NCBI GenBank assembly: GCA_946407195.1 | Contig: CAMJNC010000004.1 | Location: forward strand, 1-47,076 | Origin: an uncultured Treponema sp. | GTDB taxonomy: Bacteria > Spirochaetota > Spirochaetia > Treponematales > Treponemataceae | Reading direction: 5' to 3' | Length of the DNA: 47,076 nt | Shown here: piece after piece, positions 39,803 through 47,076 of the stretch | Position numbering within the stretch: position 1 is the first letter of the stretch | How the letters are laid out: each line of letters begins with the position of its first letter | Position numbers and translations under genes: made by a program | Notes under the pieces: model-generated | What the model saw: only the letters and a program-made list of their open reading frames with translations | What the model was told of the DNA's origin: nothing | The model's database searches: none

Positions 39803-40732
39803 ATGGAAAACTTAGAAAGTGAAAAATATGATTATGTAGTAATTGGTGCAGGCTGTGCAGGTCTTGCTTCGGCTCAGTATGCGGCACGCGGCGGTCTTTC
39901 TGTTCTTGTGCTTGATGTAGCAGGTGCTGGTGGACAGGTACTCCAGATTTCTGAACTGGAAAATTATCCTGGAGTTTTTCCTGCTCTTGATGGCGTCACT
40001 TATATGATGACTATGCAGAAGCAGGCCGAAGCCTTTGGTGCAAAAGTTATTCAGGCTCAGGTTCTTTCTATAGATAAACTTCCAGGCGGGGCCTTTATTG
40101 TAAAAACAAAAAAGGCCGCTTATGAGGCTAACTGCCTTTGTCTTGCAACAGGTGCTATTCACCGTAACCTCGAAGTTCCAGGCGAAAAGGAATTTAGCGG
40201 ACGCGGTGTTTCTTACTGTGCTACCTGCGATGGTCCTTTCTTCCGTAATAAAAAAATTGTAGTTGTTGGCGGAGGCGATTCTGCCTGCAGCGAGGCTATT
40301 TATCTTTCTACACTTTCAAGCGATGTTTCTATTATTCACCGCCGCGACAAGTTCCGTGCTCAGCAGGCTGTAATTGATAAAATGCTTGCAGCCGGCGTTA
40401 AGCCTGTTTATGATTCTGTTGTTAAAGAGATTAAGGGTGGGGTAAAGGTAGAATCAGTTATAGTTGAAAATGTGAAAACCGGCGAGCAGACTGAGCTTGC
40501 AACTGACGCTGTATTTATTTTTACCGGAATGCTTCCACAGACAGACCTTGTTGATATGCTTCCTAAAGACCCTGCCGGCTATATTCTTACTGATGAAAAT
40601 ATGGAAACCTCAGTGCCTGGCCTTTTTGCCGCTGGCGATGTTCGCAGCAAACCTTTCCGCCAGGTGGTTACCGCAGTTTCAGATGGAGCAATCGCTGCCC
40701 ACGTAGCAAGCGAAAGAATCAGAAATGCTTAA
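39803..40732 (+). CDS. trxB: Thioredoxin reductase
   Basis: A protein of 309 residues of normal TrxB length. The FAD-binding start is VIGAGCAGLASAQYAARGG, the redox-active disulfide is C139-A-T-C142 (SYCATCDGPFF), the NADPH-binding motif is VVGGGDSACSEAIYL, and the C-terminal FAD contact is GLFAAGDVRSKPFRQV. It reduces thioredoxin with NADPH in the cytoplasm and supports deoxyribonucleotide synthesis and oxidative-stress repair. The ATG at 39803 has TTGGAG 6 bases upstream; an in-frame TTG at 39782 is less likely. The promoter has a strong dyad over its -35 box, which suggests redox or peroxide control. It overlaps the hexosaminidase gene by 8 bases. Confidence 0.93.
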   Translation: MENLESEKYDYVVIGAGCAGLASAQYAARGGLSVLVLDVAGAGGQVLQISELENYPGVFPALDGVTYMMTMQKQAEAFGAKVIQAQVLSIDKLPGGAFIVKTKKAAYEANCLCLATGAIHRNLEVPGEKEFSGRGVSYCATCDGPFFRNKKIVVVGGGDSACSEAIYLSTLSSDVSIIHRRDKFRAQQAVIDKMLAAGVKPVYDSVVKEIKGGVKVESVIVENVKTGEQTELATDAVFIFTGMLPQTDLVDMLPKDPAGYILTDENMETSVPGLFAAGDVRSKPFRQVVTAVSDGAIAAHVASERIRNA

Positions 40733-42404
40733 ACGACTTCCTGCCTTACTTCTTGCTGCTGCACTTTTTTCCTCTTCTTTTCTCTGGTCTCAGGCGGCTC
40801 AGAACACTGTAAACTTCTGGACCCGCATGCCTAACGACGAGCTAGCCGACCAGATTACCAACGAAATGACAGACTCTGAGCTGCTCTCGCAAACCTTTAT
40901 GTTTGGCTGGGCGGGTGCAGAACCACCAGAGCTTTTGTTCCAGTGGGTTGAGAGGGGCCTTGGCAGCGTTAAGGTTTTTGGCTGGAATACTGATGATATT
41001 TATCTTGTTGCAAAATCTATTTCGGGCTTGCAAAAGCAGGCTGCCGAGGGACGTTTTCAGATTCCACTTTTTGTTGCAACAGACCAGGAGGGCGGATGGA
41101 TTCGCCATGTTAAAGGAGACACTTCTATAACCCCTGGTAACATGGCAATTGGTGCGGGCGGTTACCCGATTGATTCGTGGAAGTCTGCCTATTATATAAG
41201 CCGCGAAATTAAGGCGCTTGGAATTAATATGAACTTTGCGCCTACCGTAGACCTTTTTACAGATCATGATTCTTCTATTATAGGTACGCGTTCTTTTGGT
41301 GATGACCCGGATAAAAGTGGTATTCTTGGGGCTGCTTTTGTTTCGGGCTCTGAGGCTGCAGGTGTGCTTTCTACTGCAAAGCATTTCCCGGGTCATGGCG
41401 ACACAAGCCTGGACTCGCACGGAAAGCTTCCTGTAATCAATATTGATTTTGACACTTTTAAAAACCGCGAGCTTACTCCTTACTTATATCTCATAAAGGA
41501 AAAGGTGCCGGCAATAATGTCGGGCCACTTAAGCTTCCCGCTGATTGAAACCTCGGGTGCGCCAGCATCTCTGTCATATTACTTTCTCACAGACCTGCTT
41601 AGAAATCAGCTTGGTTACGATGGCCTTATTATAACTGATGATATGATGATGGTTGGAGCCACTGTGTATGCGGGTACAATGTCTAATTCGTTTAAGATGG
41701 CGCTTGAGGCTGGCAACGACATTATTCTTTCTTCTACAACTGCAAAATTAAACGAAGCGCTCTGGTATAAAAACCTTGAGCTCATGACTATTGATGAAAG
41801 CTTCCGTGCCCGCGTAAAGGATGCTGCCCGCCGTGTAATTAAAGCAAAACTTGACTATTTTAAGAGTGGTAATGCGGCTCCTCTCTACCCGGATGCCGAT
41901 GCAATCGACTCTCACATACCGGACCGCGAAGGCGAAAAGTTCTTTCTTGAACAGGCCTGCCGTTCTGTGACTGTAGAAAAGCAGGGTAGTCTGCCGCTCA
42001 CGGCAGACAAAGCCGGCCGCGTATTACTGATGGGCTCGCTCACCAGCTTCTTCAAAGCAGGCCGCCAGCGTTACCCGGGCGCCGGCGAATTCCACTACAC
42101 CTACGAAACAGGCCCGAACGAAACCCAGTGGGTACTGGACAATCTGCCGTCCGTGGCGGCCGGTTACGACACCGTAATAATCTGCGTGTCGAGCGAAAAC
42201 CATGTGCGTATAGCTGAATATTTCCGCGGCTCCGGCAAGCGTGTAATAGTTCTCTGTAACATGACGCCAACTCTTACCGAGCGCCTGCAGTGGGCAGACA
42301 GCATTCTGCTTGGCTACAGCTGGCGCTGCGATTATTCTCTTAAAGCAATGTTAGGTGCAGTTAACGGCGAGTTTGTACCACACGGCACAAAGCCGTATAA
42401 TTAA
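40725..42404 (+). CDS. GH3 beta-N-acetylhexosaminidase, exported
   Basis: A protein of 559 residues. It has a signal peptide (MLKRLPALLLAAALFSSSFLWSQA, shown here as LPALLLAAALFSSSFLW ending at SQA), then a GH3 barrel with ATDQEGGWIRHV, NFAPTVDL, the NagZ hallmark KHFPGHGDTSLDSHG starting at K219, and the nucleophile region ITDDMMM. After about 360 a GH3 C-terminal-like domain follows. Enzymes with KHFPGHG..DSH release N-acetylglucosamine from muropeptides or other glycans; export points to the periplasm. Translation is coupled to trxB by an 8-base overlap. A palindromic repeat just after the stop may end transcription. Confidence 0.88.
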   Translation: MLKRLPALLLAAALFSSSFLWSQAAQNTVNFWTRMPNDELADQITNEMTDSELLSQTFMFGWAGAEPPELLFQWVERGLGSVKVFGWNTDDIYLVAKSISGLQKQAAEGRFQIPLFVATDQEGGWIRHVKGDTSITPGNMAIGAGGYPIDSWKSAYYISREIKALGINMNFAPTVDLFTDHDSSIIGTRSFGDDPDKSGILGAAFVSGSEAAGVLSTAKHFPGHGDTSLDSHGKLPVINIDFDTFKNRELTPYLYLIKEKVPAIMSGHLSFPLIETSGAPASLSYYFLTDLLRNQLGYDGLIITDDMMMVGATVYAGTMSNSFKMALEAGNDIILSSTTAKLNEALWYKNLELMTIDESFRARVKDAARRVIKAKLDYFKSGNAAPLYPDADAIDSHIPDREGEKFFLEQACRSVTVEKQGSLPLTADKAGRVLLMGSLTSFFKAGRQRYPGAGEFHYTYETGPNETQWVLDNLPSVAAGYDTVIICVSSENHVRIAEYFRGSGKRVIVLCNMTPTLTERLQWADSILLGYSWRCDYSLKAMLGAVNGEFVPHGTKPYN

Positions 42405-42406
42405 CA

Positions 42407-42443
42407 GGTGGTTTCGATACGCCCTTCGGGCTACTCAACCACC
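42407..42443. repeat. REP-like palindrome between convergent genes; possible two-way terminator
   Basis: Outer arms GGTGGTT (42407-42413) and AACCACC (42437-42443), inner arms GCCC (42421-42424) and GGGC (42428-42431) around TTC. It fills nearly all the 40 bases between the stops of the hexosaminidase and DTW genes, which read toward each other. No clear U-tract follows on either side. Confidence 0.75.
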
Positions 42444-42444
42444 G

Positions 42445-43128
42445 TTATTCAAAGGTCGGTATTTCACGTATCTTATTATACTTCGCGTCGTAGTTGTGGC
42501 TGTTCGGCCTTATTCCAAGAATCCTTTCATTTTCCGCCTGCAGCTGAAACTTAATCATCTGCTTAAAGGCATTCATCATAGGCTCCGGGTCTACGGCCGG
42601 GTCGCACAAGCCCGCACTCTGCATTTCTTTTATCAGATAATAACATGACTCAACTGTAGAAATGTATTCCGGGCGTGGTTCGTGCTTAAAAGTAAAAATG
42701 GAACGGTAGTCGCCGTAAAACGAAAGGCGTGGCAGTTTGAGCAAAAAGGGATTATGCTCAATCAGCTTGCGTGCACAAAACCAGGTAGAATCTAAAATCA
42801 AAACGAGCAGCTTGCGGCCGGCCAGTGCTTCGCCAAAGCCCTCGCGGCGGGCTGTCCATGCTTCTTCTCCAGGGTACATCATAACTGGAAAATACTGTGG
42901 GTCTGCAAGGAGCTCCTGTAAGCGCTTATTGTGTTCAAACTCAAAGCCAACGAGTATTTCAGAATCCTTCAGAGAAATCTTTGCAATGTGGCCGGTTCCG
43001 GTTCTCTGGCGCTTTGCCTCCTTCTGATGCATTAAAAGTACAAACTTAATGCCCGGGTCAATTTCCTTTGTGTACGGGCACAGGCATGCAGATTTAGGCT
43101 TAAAGCATTTGTAACACATTTCGCTCAT
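42445..43128 (-). CDS. DTW-domain tRNA-uridine aminocarboxypropyltransferase
   Basis: A protein of 227 residues. The N-terminal zinc site reads MCYKCFKPKSACLCPYTKE, and the DTW core holds VLLMHQKEAKRQRTGTGHI (in part), LILDSTWFCARKL with the namesake D113-S-T-W116, then LSFYGDYRSIFTFKHEPRPEYISTVE (in part: RPEYISTVE). The DTW family includes TapT, which adds the 3-amino-3-carboxypropyl group from S-adenosylmethionine to uridine in tRNA (acp3U). It is a single gene, divergent from the acyl-CoA synthetase gene, and its promoter ends 8 bases before the ATG. Confidence 0.85.
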   Translation of the reverse strand: MSEMCYKCFKPKSACLCPYTKEIDPGIKFVLLMHQKEAKRQRTGTGHIAKISLKDSEILVGFEFEHNKRLQELLADPQYFPVMMYPGEEAWTARREGFGEALAGRKLLVLILDSTWFCARKLIEHNPFLLKLPRLSFYGDYRSIFTFKHEPRPEYISTVESCYYLIKEMQSAGLCDPAVDPEPMMNAFKQMIKFQLQAENERILGIRPNSHNYDAKYNKIREIPTFE

Positions 43129-43136
43129 GGTTGTTC

Positions 43137-43145
43137 ACTATATCA
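43137..43145 (-). promoter_or_regulatory. Extended -10 promoter of the DTW gene
   Basis: On the minus strand TGATATAGT (43145-43137), an extended -10. The -35 region is poor. Eight bases then separate it from the ATG at 43128, again without a ribosome binding site. Confidence 0.5.
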
Positions 43146-43149
43146 TATG

Positions 43150-43177
43150 TTGACAAAATTTTCTATAATGTCATAAT
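43150..43177 (+). promoter_or_regulatory. Promoter of the acyl-CoA synthetase/lpt operon
   Basis: TTGACA (43150-43155), a 16-base spacer and CATAAT (43172-43177). It lies back to back with the DTW promoter. AAGGGGTGG (43201-43209) precedes the ATG at 43213. Confidence 0.65.
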
Positions 43178-43212
43178 ATACAGAACACTACGGAGAACAT
43201 AAGGGGTGGCAT

Positions 43213-44925
43213 ATGAATCTTGCCCATGAATATATAAAGGATTACCGCGAATATACTTCCTATGAGGATCTTAAGGCAAATTGCCGTCTTCAGGCTCCAG
43301 AAAATTTTAACTTTGCTTACGATATTGTAGACCGCTATGCCCGCGAAACACCGGACAAGCGCGCTCTTGTATGGATTGATGATAATTCAGACGAAGCTAA
43401 GGTTTTTACCTTTGCTGATATTTCACGCGAATCAAAGCGCGCTGCTTACTGGCTTACTCTCAAGGGTATTAAAAAGGGCGACATGGTTATGCTCATGCTC
43501 CGCCGCCGTTACGAGTGGTGGTTCCTTTTACCAGCTCTTCACAGAATTGGTGCCGTTGCAATTGCCGCTTCTGATCAGCTTTTAAAAACTGATATTGAAT
43601 ACAGAACCAACGCTGCAGACGTAAAGATGATTATTTCTTACGACAATCCGCACGTTCAGGAAGAAATTGAAAAGGCAATGGTAAAGTCGCCTACCGTAAA
43701 ATATCTTGTTACTGTAGGCCCTGACCGCACCGGCTGGATCAACTTCCACAAGGAATACGAACAGATTGACCCTGAGTTCCCTCGTCCGGTAGGAGAGGCT
43801 GCTACACATAACAATGACCCTATGCTCATGTACTTTACTTCTGGTACTTCGGGCTATCCAAAAATGGTTCTTCATGATTTTACCTATCCAATCGGCCATA
43901 TCATAACTGCCAAGTACTGGCACTGTGTTGTTGACGATGGTCTTCACCTTACAATTGCAGAAACCGGTTGGGCAAAAGCCAGCTGGGGTAAGATTTACGG
44001 TCAGTGGATTTGTGGTACTGCTCAGTTTGTTTACGACATGAACATGCTCAAGCCGGATAAGATGCTGACCCTGATTTCTAAGTACGGTCTTACAACCTTC
44101 TGTGCGCCTCCAACAGTTTACCGCTTCTTGGTCCGTCAGGATCTTTCAAAGTACGACCTGAGCAAGTGTCAGCGTTTCTCTACTGCCGGTGAAGCCTTGA
44201 ACGACGAGGTTTACGACAAGTGGCTCGAGCAGACAGGTAAGCGCATTTACGAAGGCTACGGTCAGTCTGAATCTGCTGTTATCTGCGGAAACTTTATGGA
44301 CTTTGCAGATTCTCCTGTAAAACCAGGTTCTATGGGCCGCCCAAGCCCGGCCTACGATGTTGAAATTTTGAATCCTAACGATAAGCCTGTTCCAAATGGC
44401 GAAGTTGGAGAGCTTTGTATTCATGTTGACCAGGGACATCCATTTGGTCTGCTTACCGGCTACCACAAGGATATTTCCCTTACTGCAGAAGCCTTTGACG
44501 GCGGCTTTTATCATACCGGCGACAATGTTTACCGCGATGACGACGGCTACATCTGGTTTGTCGGCCGCAAGGATGACATCATAAAATCTTCGGGCTACAG
44601 AATCAGTCCGTTTGAGGTTGAGTCGATTCTGCAGAAGCATCCGGCTGTTATGGAATGTGCAGTTACCGGTGTTGAAGATGCAAAGCGCGGCCAGATTGTA
44701 AAGGCAACTATCGTGCTTGTTCCGGCTTATAAAGACAAAGACAAAAAAGAGATGGAGGTAGAAATTTCTACCTTCGCCAAGGAAAATACTGCTATGTATA
44801 AGATTCCGCGTATTTACGAATTCGTGGAAGAATTACCTAAGACAATAAGCGGAAAAATCCGCCGTGTAGAAATCCGCGAAAAGGACAAGGGTAAGGATAT
44901 TGAAAAAATTAAGCAGGATTTCTAA
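43213..44925 (+). CDS. AMP-forming acyl-CoA synthetase
   Basis: A protein of 570 residues of the ANL superfamily, closest in pattern to acetyl/medium-chain acyl-CoA synthetases. The P-loop is YFTSGTSGYPK from residue 207; later motifs are EGYGQSESAV, YHTGDNVYRDDDGYIWFVGRKDD (in part) and SGYRISPFEVES; the adenylating lysine is K548 in KTISGKIRR. It activates a carboxylic acid with ATP and joins it to CoA in the cytoplasm. The chain length it uses is not visible. It overlaps the lptC frame by 26 bases if lptC starts at its TTG, suggesting that acyl activation and glycolipid export are expressed together. Confidence 0.88.
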   Translation: MNLAHEYIKDYREYTSYEDLKANCRLQAPENFNFAYDIVDRYARETPDKRALVWIDDNSDEAKVFTFADISRESKRAAYWLTLKGIKKGDMVMLMLRRRYEWWFLLPALHRIGAVAIAASDQLLKTDIEYRTNAADVKMIISYDNPHVQEEIEKAMVKSPTVKYLVTVGPDRTGWINFHKEYEQIDPEFPRPVGEAATHNNDPMLMYFTSGTSGYPKMVLHDFTYPIGHIITAKYWHCVVDDGLHLTIAETGWAKASWGKIYGQWICGTAQFVYDMNMLKPDKMLTLISKYGLTTFCAPPTVYRFLVRQDLSKYDLSKCQRFSTAGEALNDEVYDKWLEQTGKRIYEGYGQSESAVICGNFMDFADSPVKPGSMGRPSPAYDVEILNPNDKPVPNGEVGELCIHVDQGHPFGLLTGYHKDISLTAEAFDGGFYHTGDNVYRDDDGYIWFVGRKDDIIKSSGYRISPFEVESILQKHPAVMECAVTGVEDAKRGQIVKATIVLVPAYKDKDKKEMEVEISTFAKENTAMYKIPRIYEFVEELPKTISGKIRRVEIREKDKGKDIEKIKQDF

Positions 44926-45478
44926 AAATCGTGTCATGCTGAACTTTTTTCAGCCTTTATTTATTTTCTCTTTTCTCATCACTTCCTGCTCCCTCAAATA
45001 CAACGAGTCTGTAAACGCAGAAGACAAGGTTCCGGAATTTGTTTTTGAAGAAACCAAAATGGTTCGCTACGAAAACAATACCCCGAACCTCGAAATTTCT
45101 GCCGGCAAGCTGGAGCAGTACAAGAACAGCAACGAAACCTACGGAAAAGACATTTCGTTTACCTCTTACGATAAAAAAGGCGAGGTAGAAACCGAAGGCA
45201 GCTGCGGAATTATTTTTGCAGATACCGGTAAAAAGCTTTACGAGCTTTACGACGAAATTACCCTCTATAATACCCCAGAAAAAATGCGCTTTTATGCCAA
45301 TGTTCTTAAATGGGACGGTAAGACAGAACAGCTTACCAGTGGCCGCAGCGATATGGTAAAAATTGAAAAAGATGATACAATAATGCGTGGTAGCGGTTTT
45401 TCTGCCAGCGGAGTAAGCAAGACCTTTTCTTTCCGCGGGAATATTACCGGCACTATAGAAACAACAGATGAAGAATAA
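44900..45478 (+). CDS. lptC: LptC-like LPS/glycolipid transport lipoprotein
   Basis: A protein of 192 residues if read from TTG 44900, which gives a basic start (MKKLSRISKNR) before a hydrophobic run FFQPLFIFSFLITSC, with a lipobox ending at Cys. A start at ATG 44936 would leave almost no positive charge before the run. The mature part is a beta-jellyroll of LptC type: FVFEETKMVRYENNTPNLEISAGKLEQY (in part), ISFTSYDKKGEVETEGSCG and FSFRGNITG. LptC receives lipopolysaccharide or a related glycolipid from the LptB2FG extractor and hands it to LptA. A lipoprotein form instead of a membrane helix is a feature of this copy. It overlaps lptA by 11 bases. Confidence 0.75.
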   Translation: MKKLSRISKNRVMLNFFQPLFIFSFLITSCSLKYNESVNAEDKVPEFVFEETKMVRYENNTPNLEISAGKLEQYKNSNETYGKDISFTSYDKKGEVETEGSCGIIFADTGKKLYELYDEITLYNTPEKMRFYANVLKWDGKTEQLTSGRSDMVKIEKDDTIMRGSGFSASGVSKTFSFRGNITGTIETTDEE

Positions 45479-46214
45479 GCGGATATTTGCGACAATTTTA
45501 ATTTCTCTTGTTCTGGTTATGGCCGGTACTCCCTTGTTTGCAGAAAAAATCCTTTTTTCTGCAAACCGTATGACGGGCCAGGCCGGTAACTCAAATACCA
45601 CAACAAGTCTTTCGGGCAATGCTTACATCAAAACAGAAACTATGGAAATTCAGGCTGATGAGGTTGAGCTCTCGGGAGATAATTACCGCTACATTAAGGC
45701 ATCTGGCAATATATCCGGGAAAAATACAAAAACCAACATGGATTTTACCTGCGATTCCCTTGAATACGACAGAACTACAAAAATTGCCCTGCTTAAAGGC
45801 AACGTTAAGCTTGATGATAAGGACAACGATGTAAAGGCCGAGTCGCAGATTATTGAATATAATCAGGATACAGAAATTGCAATTCTGCAGATTCAGATTA
45901 AGCTTACCCAGAAGGACAATGTCTGCTCCGGCTCGTACGCAATTTACTATAAAACAAATCAGCTGCTGGAGCTTTCGGGCAATGCGCAGGTTAAGCAGAA
46001 GGACGACGTTTTCCGTGCCCAGAACATTACGCTCGACATGAATACTCAGGACATTACTCTTGGTGGTAACGTAAAGGGTAAGGTAACCGAAACTAAGGAA
46101 GCGGAAGAAGAAAAGCCGGCAGAAAATCAGGGTGAAAATCAGCCAGAAACAGAAGCTGATAGCCAGCCTGGAACTGAAGTACAGACGGAAGAGGAGGCCG
46201 CAGATGGACAATAA
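45468..46214 (+). CDS. lptA: LptA/OstA-like periplasmic transport protein
   Basis: A protein of 248 residues. A signal peptide (IFATILISLVLVMAGTPLFA) is followed by an OstA-like repeat of short strands: AYIKTETMEIQADEVELSG, ISGKNTKTNMDFTCDSLEYD (in part), GNVKLDDKDNDVKAESQIIEY and DVFRAQNITLDMNTQDITLGGNV. The last 40 or so residues are an acidic, glutamine- and proline-rich tail (EEEKPAENQGENQPE), not normal for LptA. LptA forms the periplasmic bridge that carries glycolipid toward LptD. A 14-base inverted repeat covers the signal-peptide cleavage region (45536-45566). The end overlaps lptB by 11 bases. Confidence 0.82.
   Translation: MKNKRIFATILISLVLVMAGTPLFAEKILFSANRMTGQAGNSNTTTSLSGNAYIKTETMEIQADEVELSGDNYRYIKASGNISGKNTKTNMDFTCDSLEYDRTTKIALLKGNVKLDDKDNDVKAESQIIEYNQDTEIAILQIQIKLTQKDNVCSGSYAIYYKTNQLLELSGNAQVKQKDDVFRAQNITLDMNTQDITLGGNVKGKVTETKEAEEEKPAENQGENQPETEADSQPGTEVQTEEEAADGQ
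45536..45566. repeat. 14-base perfect inverted repeat inside lptA
   Basis: GTTTGCAGAAAAAA (45536-45549) and its exact inverse (45553-45566) flank a TCC loop. It encodes LFAEKILFSANR at the end of the signal peptide, so an RNA stem would form about 70 bases after the start codon. Confidence 0.85.
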
Positions 46215-46971
46215 TATTGAAACAACTGAGAACACAGCTGATACAGGTCATACTCTGCGTGTTACAAGCCTCTACAAGCAGTTTGGCCACAAAAAGGTTG
46301 TTCGCGGCGTTGAATTTTCCATGCAGATGGGCGAGGTTCTAGGGCTTCTTGGTCCTAACGGTGCGGGTAAAACAACTACCTTCTATATGGTTGTAGGCTT
46401 TTATAAGCCTACTGCAGGCGATGTTTTTCTGGATGATCAGTGTATAACCCGCCTTCCTATGTATAAACGTGCCCGTCTTGGCATTGCATACCTTCCTCAG
46501 GAGCCTTCTGTATTCCGTAAGTTTACTGTAGAAGAAAATATCTGGTCTATTCTCGAAACCCGCCGTGACCTTACCAAAGAACAGAAAAAAGAACGTCTTG
46601 AATCGCTGATAGAAGAGTTTTCTATTGGACGAATCCGCAAGCAGAAGGCCTTTACTTTGTCTGGTGGTGAACGCCGCCGTACAGAAATTGCGCGTTCGCT
46701 TGCCATGGAGCCTAAATTCCTGCTTCTGGACGAGCCTTTTGCCGGAATTGACCCTATTGCCGTAGCTGATATTAAGAGCATGATTCGTCTTCTGGCTCAG
46801 CGGGGCATTGGAATTCTCATTACAGACCATAATGTACGCGATACTCTCGAAATTACAGACCGTGCAATCATCATAAATCAGGGAACAATCATGACTCAGG
46901 GCACAAAACAGGAAATTCTTTCCAGCGAAGTAGCCCGCGAAATTTATCTTGGTAAAGATTTTTCTATGTAA
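46204..46971 (+). CDS. lptB: LptB ABC-transporter ATPase
   Basis: A protein of 255 residues. The Walker A is GPNGAGKTT at 50-58, the signature LSGGE is at 152-156, Walker B is FLLLDEPFAGIDP, and the switch histidine is in ITDHNVRDTL, the form typical of LptB. The extension EDNNIE-like leader (MDNNIETTENTADTG) is slightly longer than in E. coli. The ATG at 46204 has AAGAGGAGG at 46189-46197; an upstream in-frame Met is ignored. With LptF and LptG, not in this window, it powers extraction of glycolipid from the inner membrane. Genes for LptD and LptF/G must lie elsewhere. Confidence 0.95.
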   Translation: MDNNIETTENTADTGHTLRVTSLYKQFGHKKVVRGVEFSMQMGEVLGLLGPNGAGKTTTFYMVVGFYKPTAGDVFLDDQCITRLPMYKRARLGIAYLPQEPSVFRKFTVEENIWSILETRRDLTKEQKKERLESLIEEFSIGRIRKQKAFTLSGGERRRTEIARSLAMEPKFLLLDEPFAGIDPIAVADIKSMIRLLAQRGIGILITDHNVRDTLEITDRAIIINQGTIMTQGTKQEILSSEVAREIYLGKDFSM

Positions 46972-46990
46972 ATGACCCCGTATTTTCAAT

Positions 46991-47019
46991 TTGACATCTG
47001 TCTCTTCATATAGTATTAT
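46991..47019 (+). promoter_or_regulatory. Promoter TTGACA-17-TATTAT
   Basis: A consensus -35 (46991-46996), a 17-base spacer and TATTAT (47014-47019). It drives the gene that starts at 47061, with a leader of about 35 bases, and separates it from the lpt operon. Confidence 0.8.
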
Positions 47020-47060
47020 TGTATTTGAACTATTCTAAAAATTTTCAATAGGAGTGAAGT

Positions 47061-47076
47061 ATGAACATCGTGTTGT
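47061..47076 (+). CDS. Start of a downstream gene, cut by the window end
   Basis: ATG at 47061 reads MNIVL and runs out of the window. AGGAG lies about 6 bases upstream and the strong promoter at 46991-47019 precedes it. No function can be given from five residues. Confidence 0.6.

Noticed and set aside
40842..41420. Minus-strand open frame of 192 codons opposite the hexosaminidase
   Set aside because: It lies entirely against a gene with intact GH3 catalytic motifs and has no start signals.
44957..45619. Minus-strand open frame of 220 codons opposite lptC
   Set aside because: LptC motifs and the lpt operon order support the + strand; the antisense product has no recognisable domain.
45591..46989. 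Two long minus-strand frames (214 and 216 codons) opposite lptA and lptB
   Set aside because: They mirror codon structure of lptA and lptB, which carry full family motifs.

Overview
The window looks like a chromosomal segment of a host-associated spirochaete, most likely a gut or rumen Treponema. The reasons are the lptC-lptA-lptB order beside an acyl-CoA synthetase, the family mix of the flanking genes, and a low-GC accessory island set in a more balanced core. This is inference from gene content; there is no rRNA or tRNA gene here to confirm it. No CRISPR array, tRNA, rRNA or intact insertion sequence was seen.

Region 1 (1-1300) holds a DUF2281-type antitoxin gene, a PIN-toxin gene that has lost its middle, a GC-rich multi-hairpin repeat, and a winged-helix regulator read from a consensus promoter that leaves almost no 5' leader. 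Region 2 (1420-26442) is a very AT-rich surface-polysaccharide locus of about 25 kb, nearly all on the + strand with many 1-20 base overlaps. It encodes two Wzx-like flippases, a Wzy-like polymerase, WecB, about ten glycosyltransferases, two acyltransferases, an FkbM-like methyltransferase and an SDR epimerase. Its first genes (a cytidylyltransferase-aminotransferase fusion, an opine-type dehydrogenase and a LicD transferase) look like an unusual pathway for adding an N-carboxyalkyl aminoalcohol phosphate. A second sub-module (polyprenyl-phosphate sugar synthase, paired 4-TM SMR-like proteins, a GT-C-like membrane protein) fits glycosylation on the outer face of the inner membrane. No initiating sugar-phosphate transferase and no Wza/Wzc export genes lie in the window.

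Region 3 (26461-34900) is accessory: a membrane-anchored NACHT NTPase, a Panacea/YgiT antitoxin with an unknown partner, a DUF4143 ATPase next to the remnant of a second transporter gene, an anion transporter, an ORF6N protein with a PLD-like tail, and a small HTH-like protein. Region 4 (34903-47076) is metabolic and core: a 1182-residue GH2 enzyme, a GGDEF protein, thioredoxin reductase, a GH3 hexosaminidase, a DTW-domain tRNA modification enzyme, an acyl-CoA synthetase, and LptC/LptA/LptB for moving glycolipid to the outer membrane. The last of these fits functionally with the polysaccharide locus.

Three patterns cut across the regions. First, several genes in different families have a good promoter whose -10 box lies only 6-9 bases before the start codon, which predicts leaderless mRNAs. 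Second, long perfect inverted repeats lie inside coding sequences of glycosyltransferases, an ORF6N gene and lptA. Third, short dispersed palindromic repeats are carried in frame inside the transporter (once) and the GH2 enzyme (twice), and one more sits between convergent genes.
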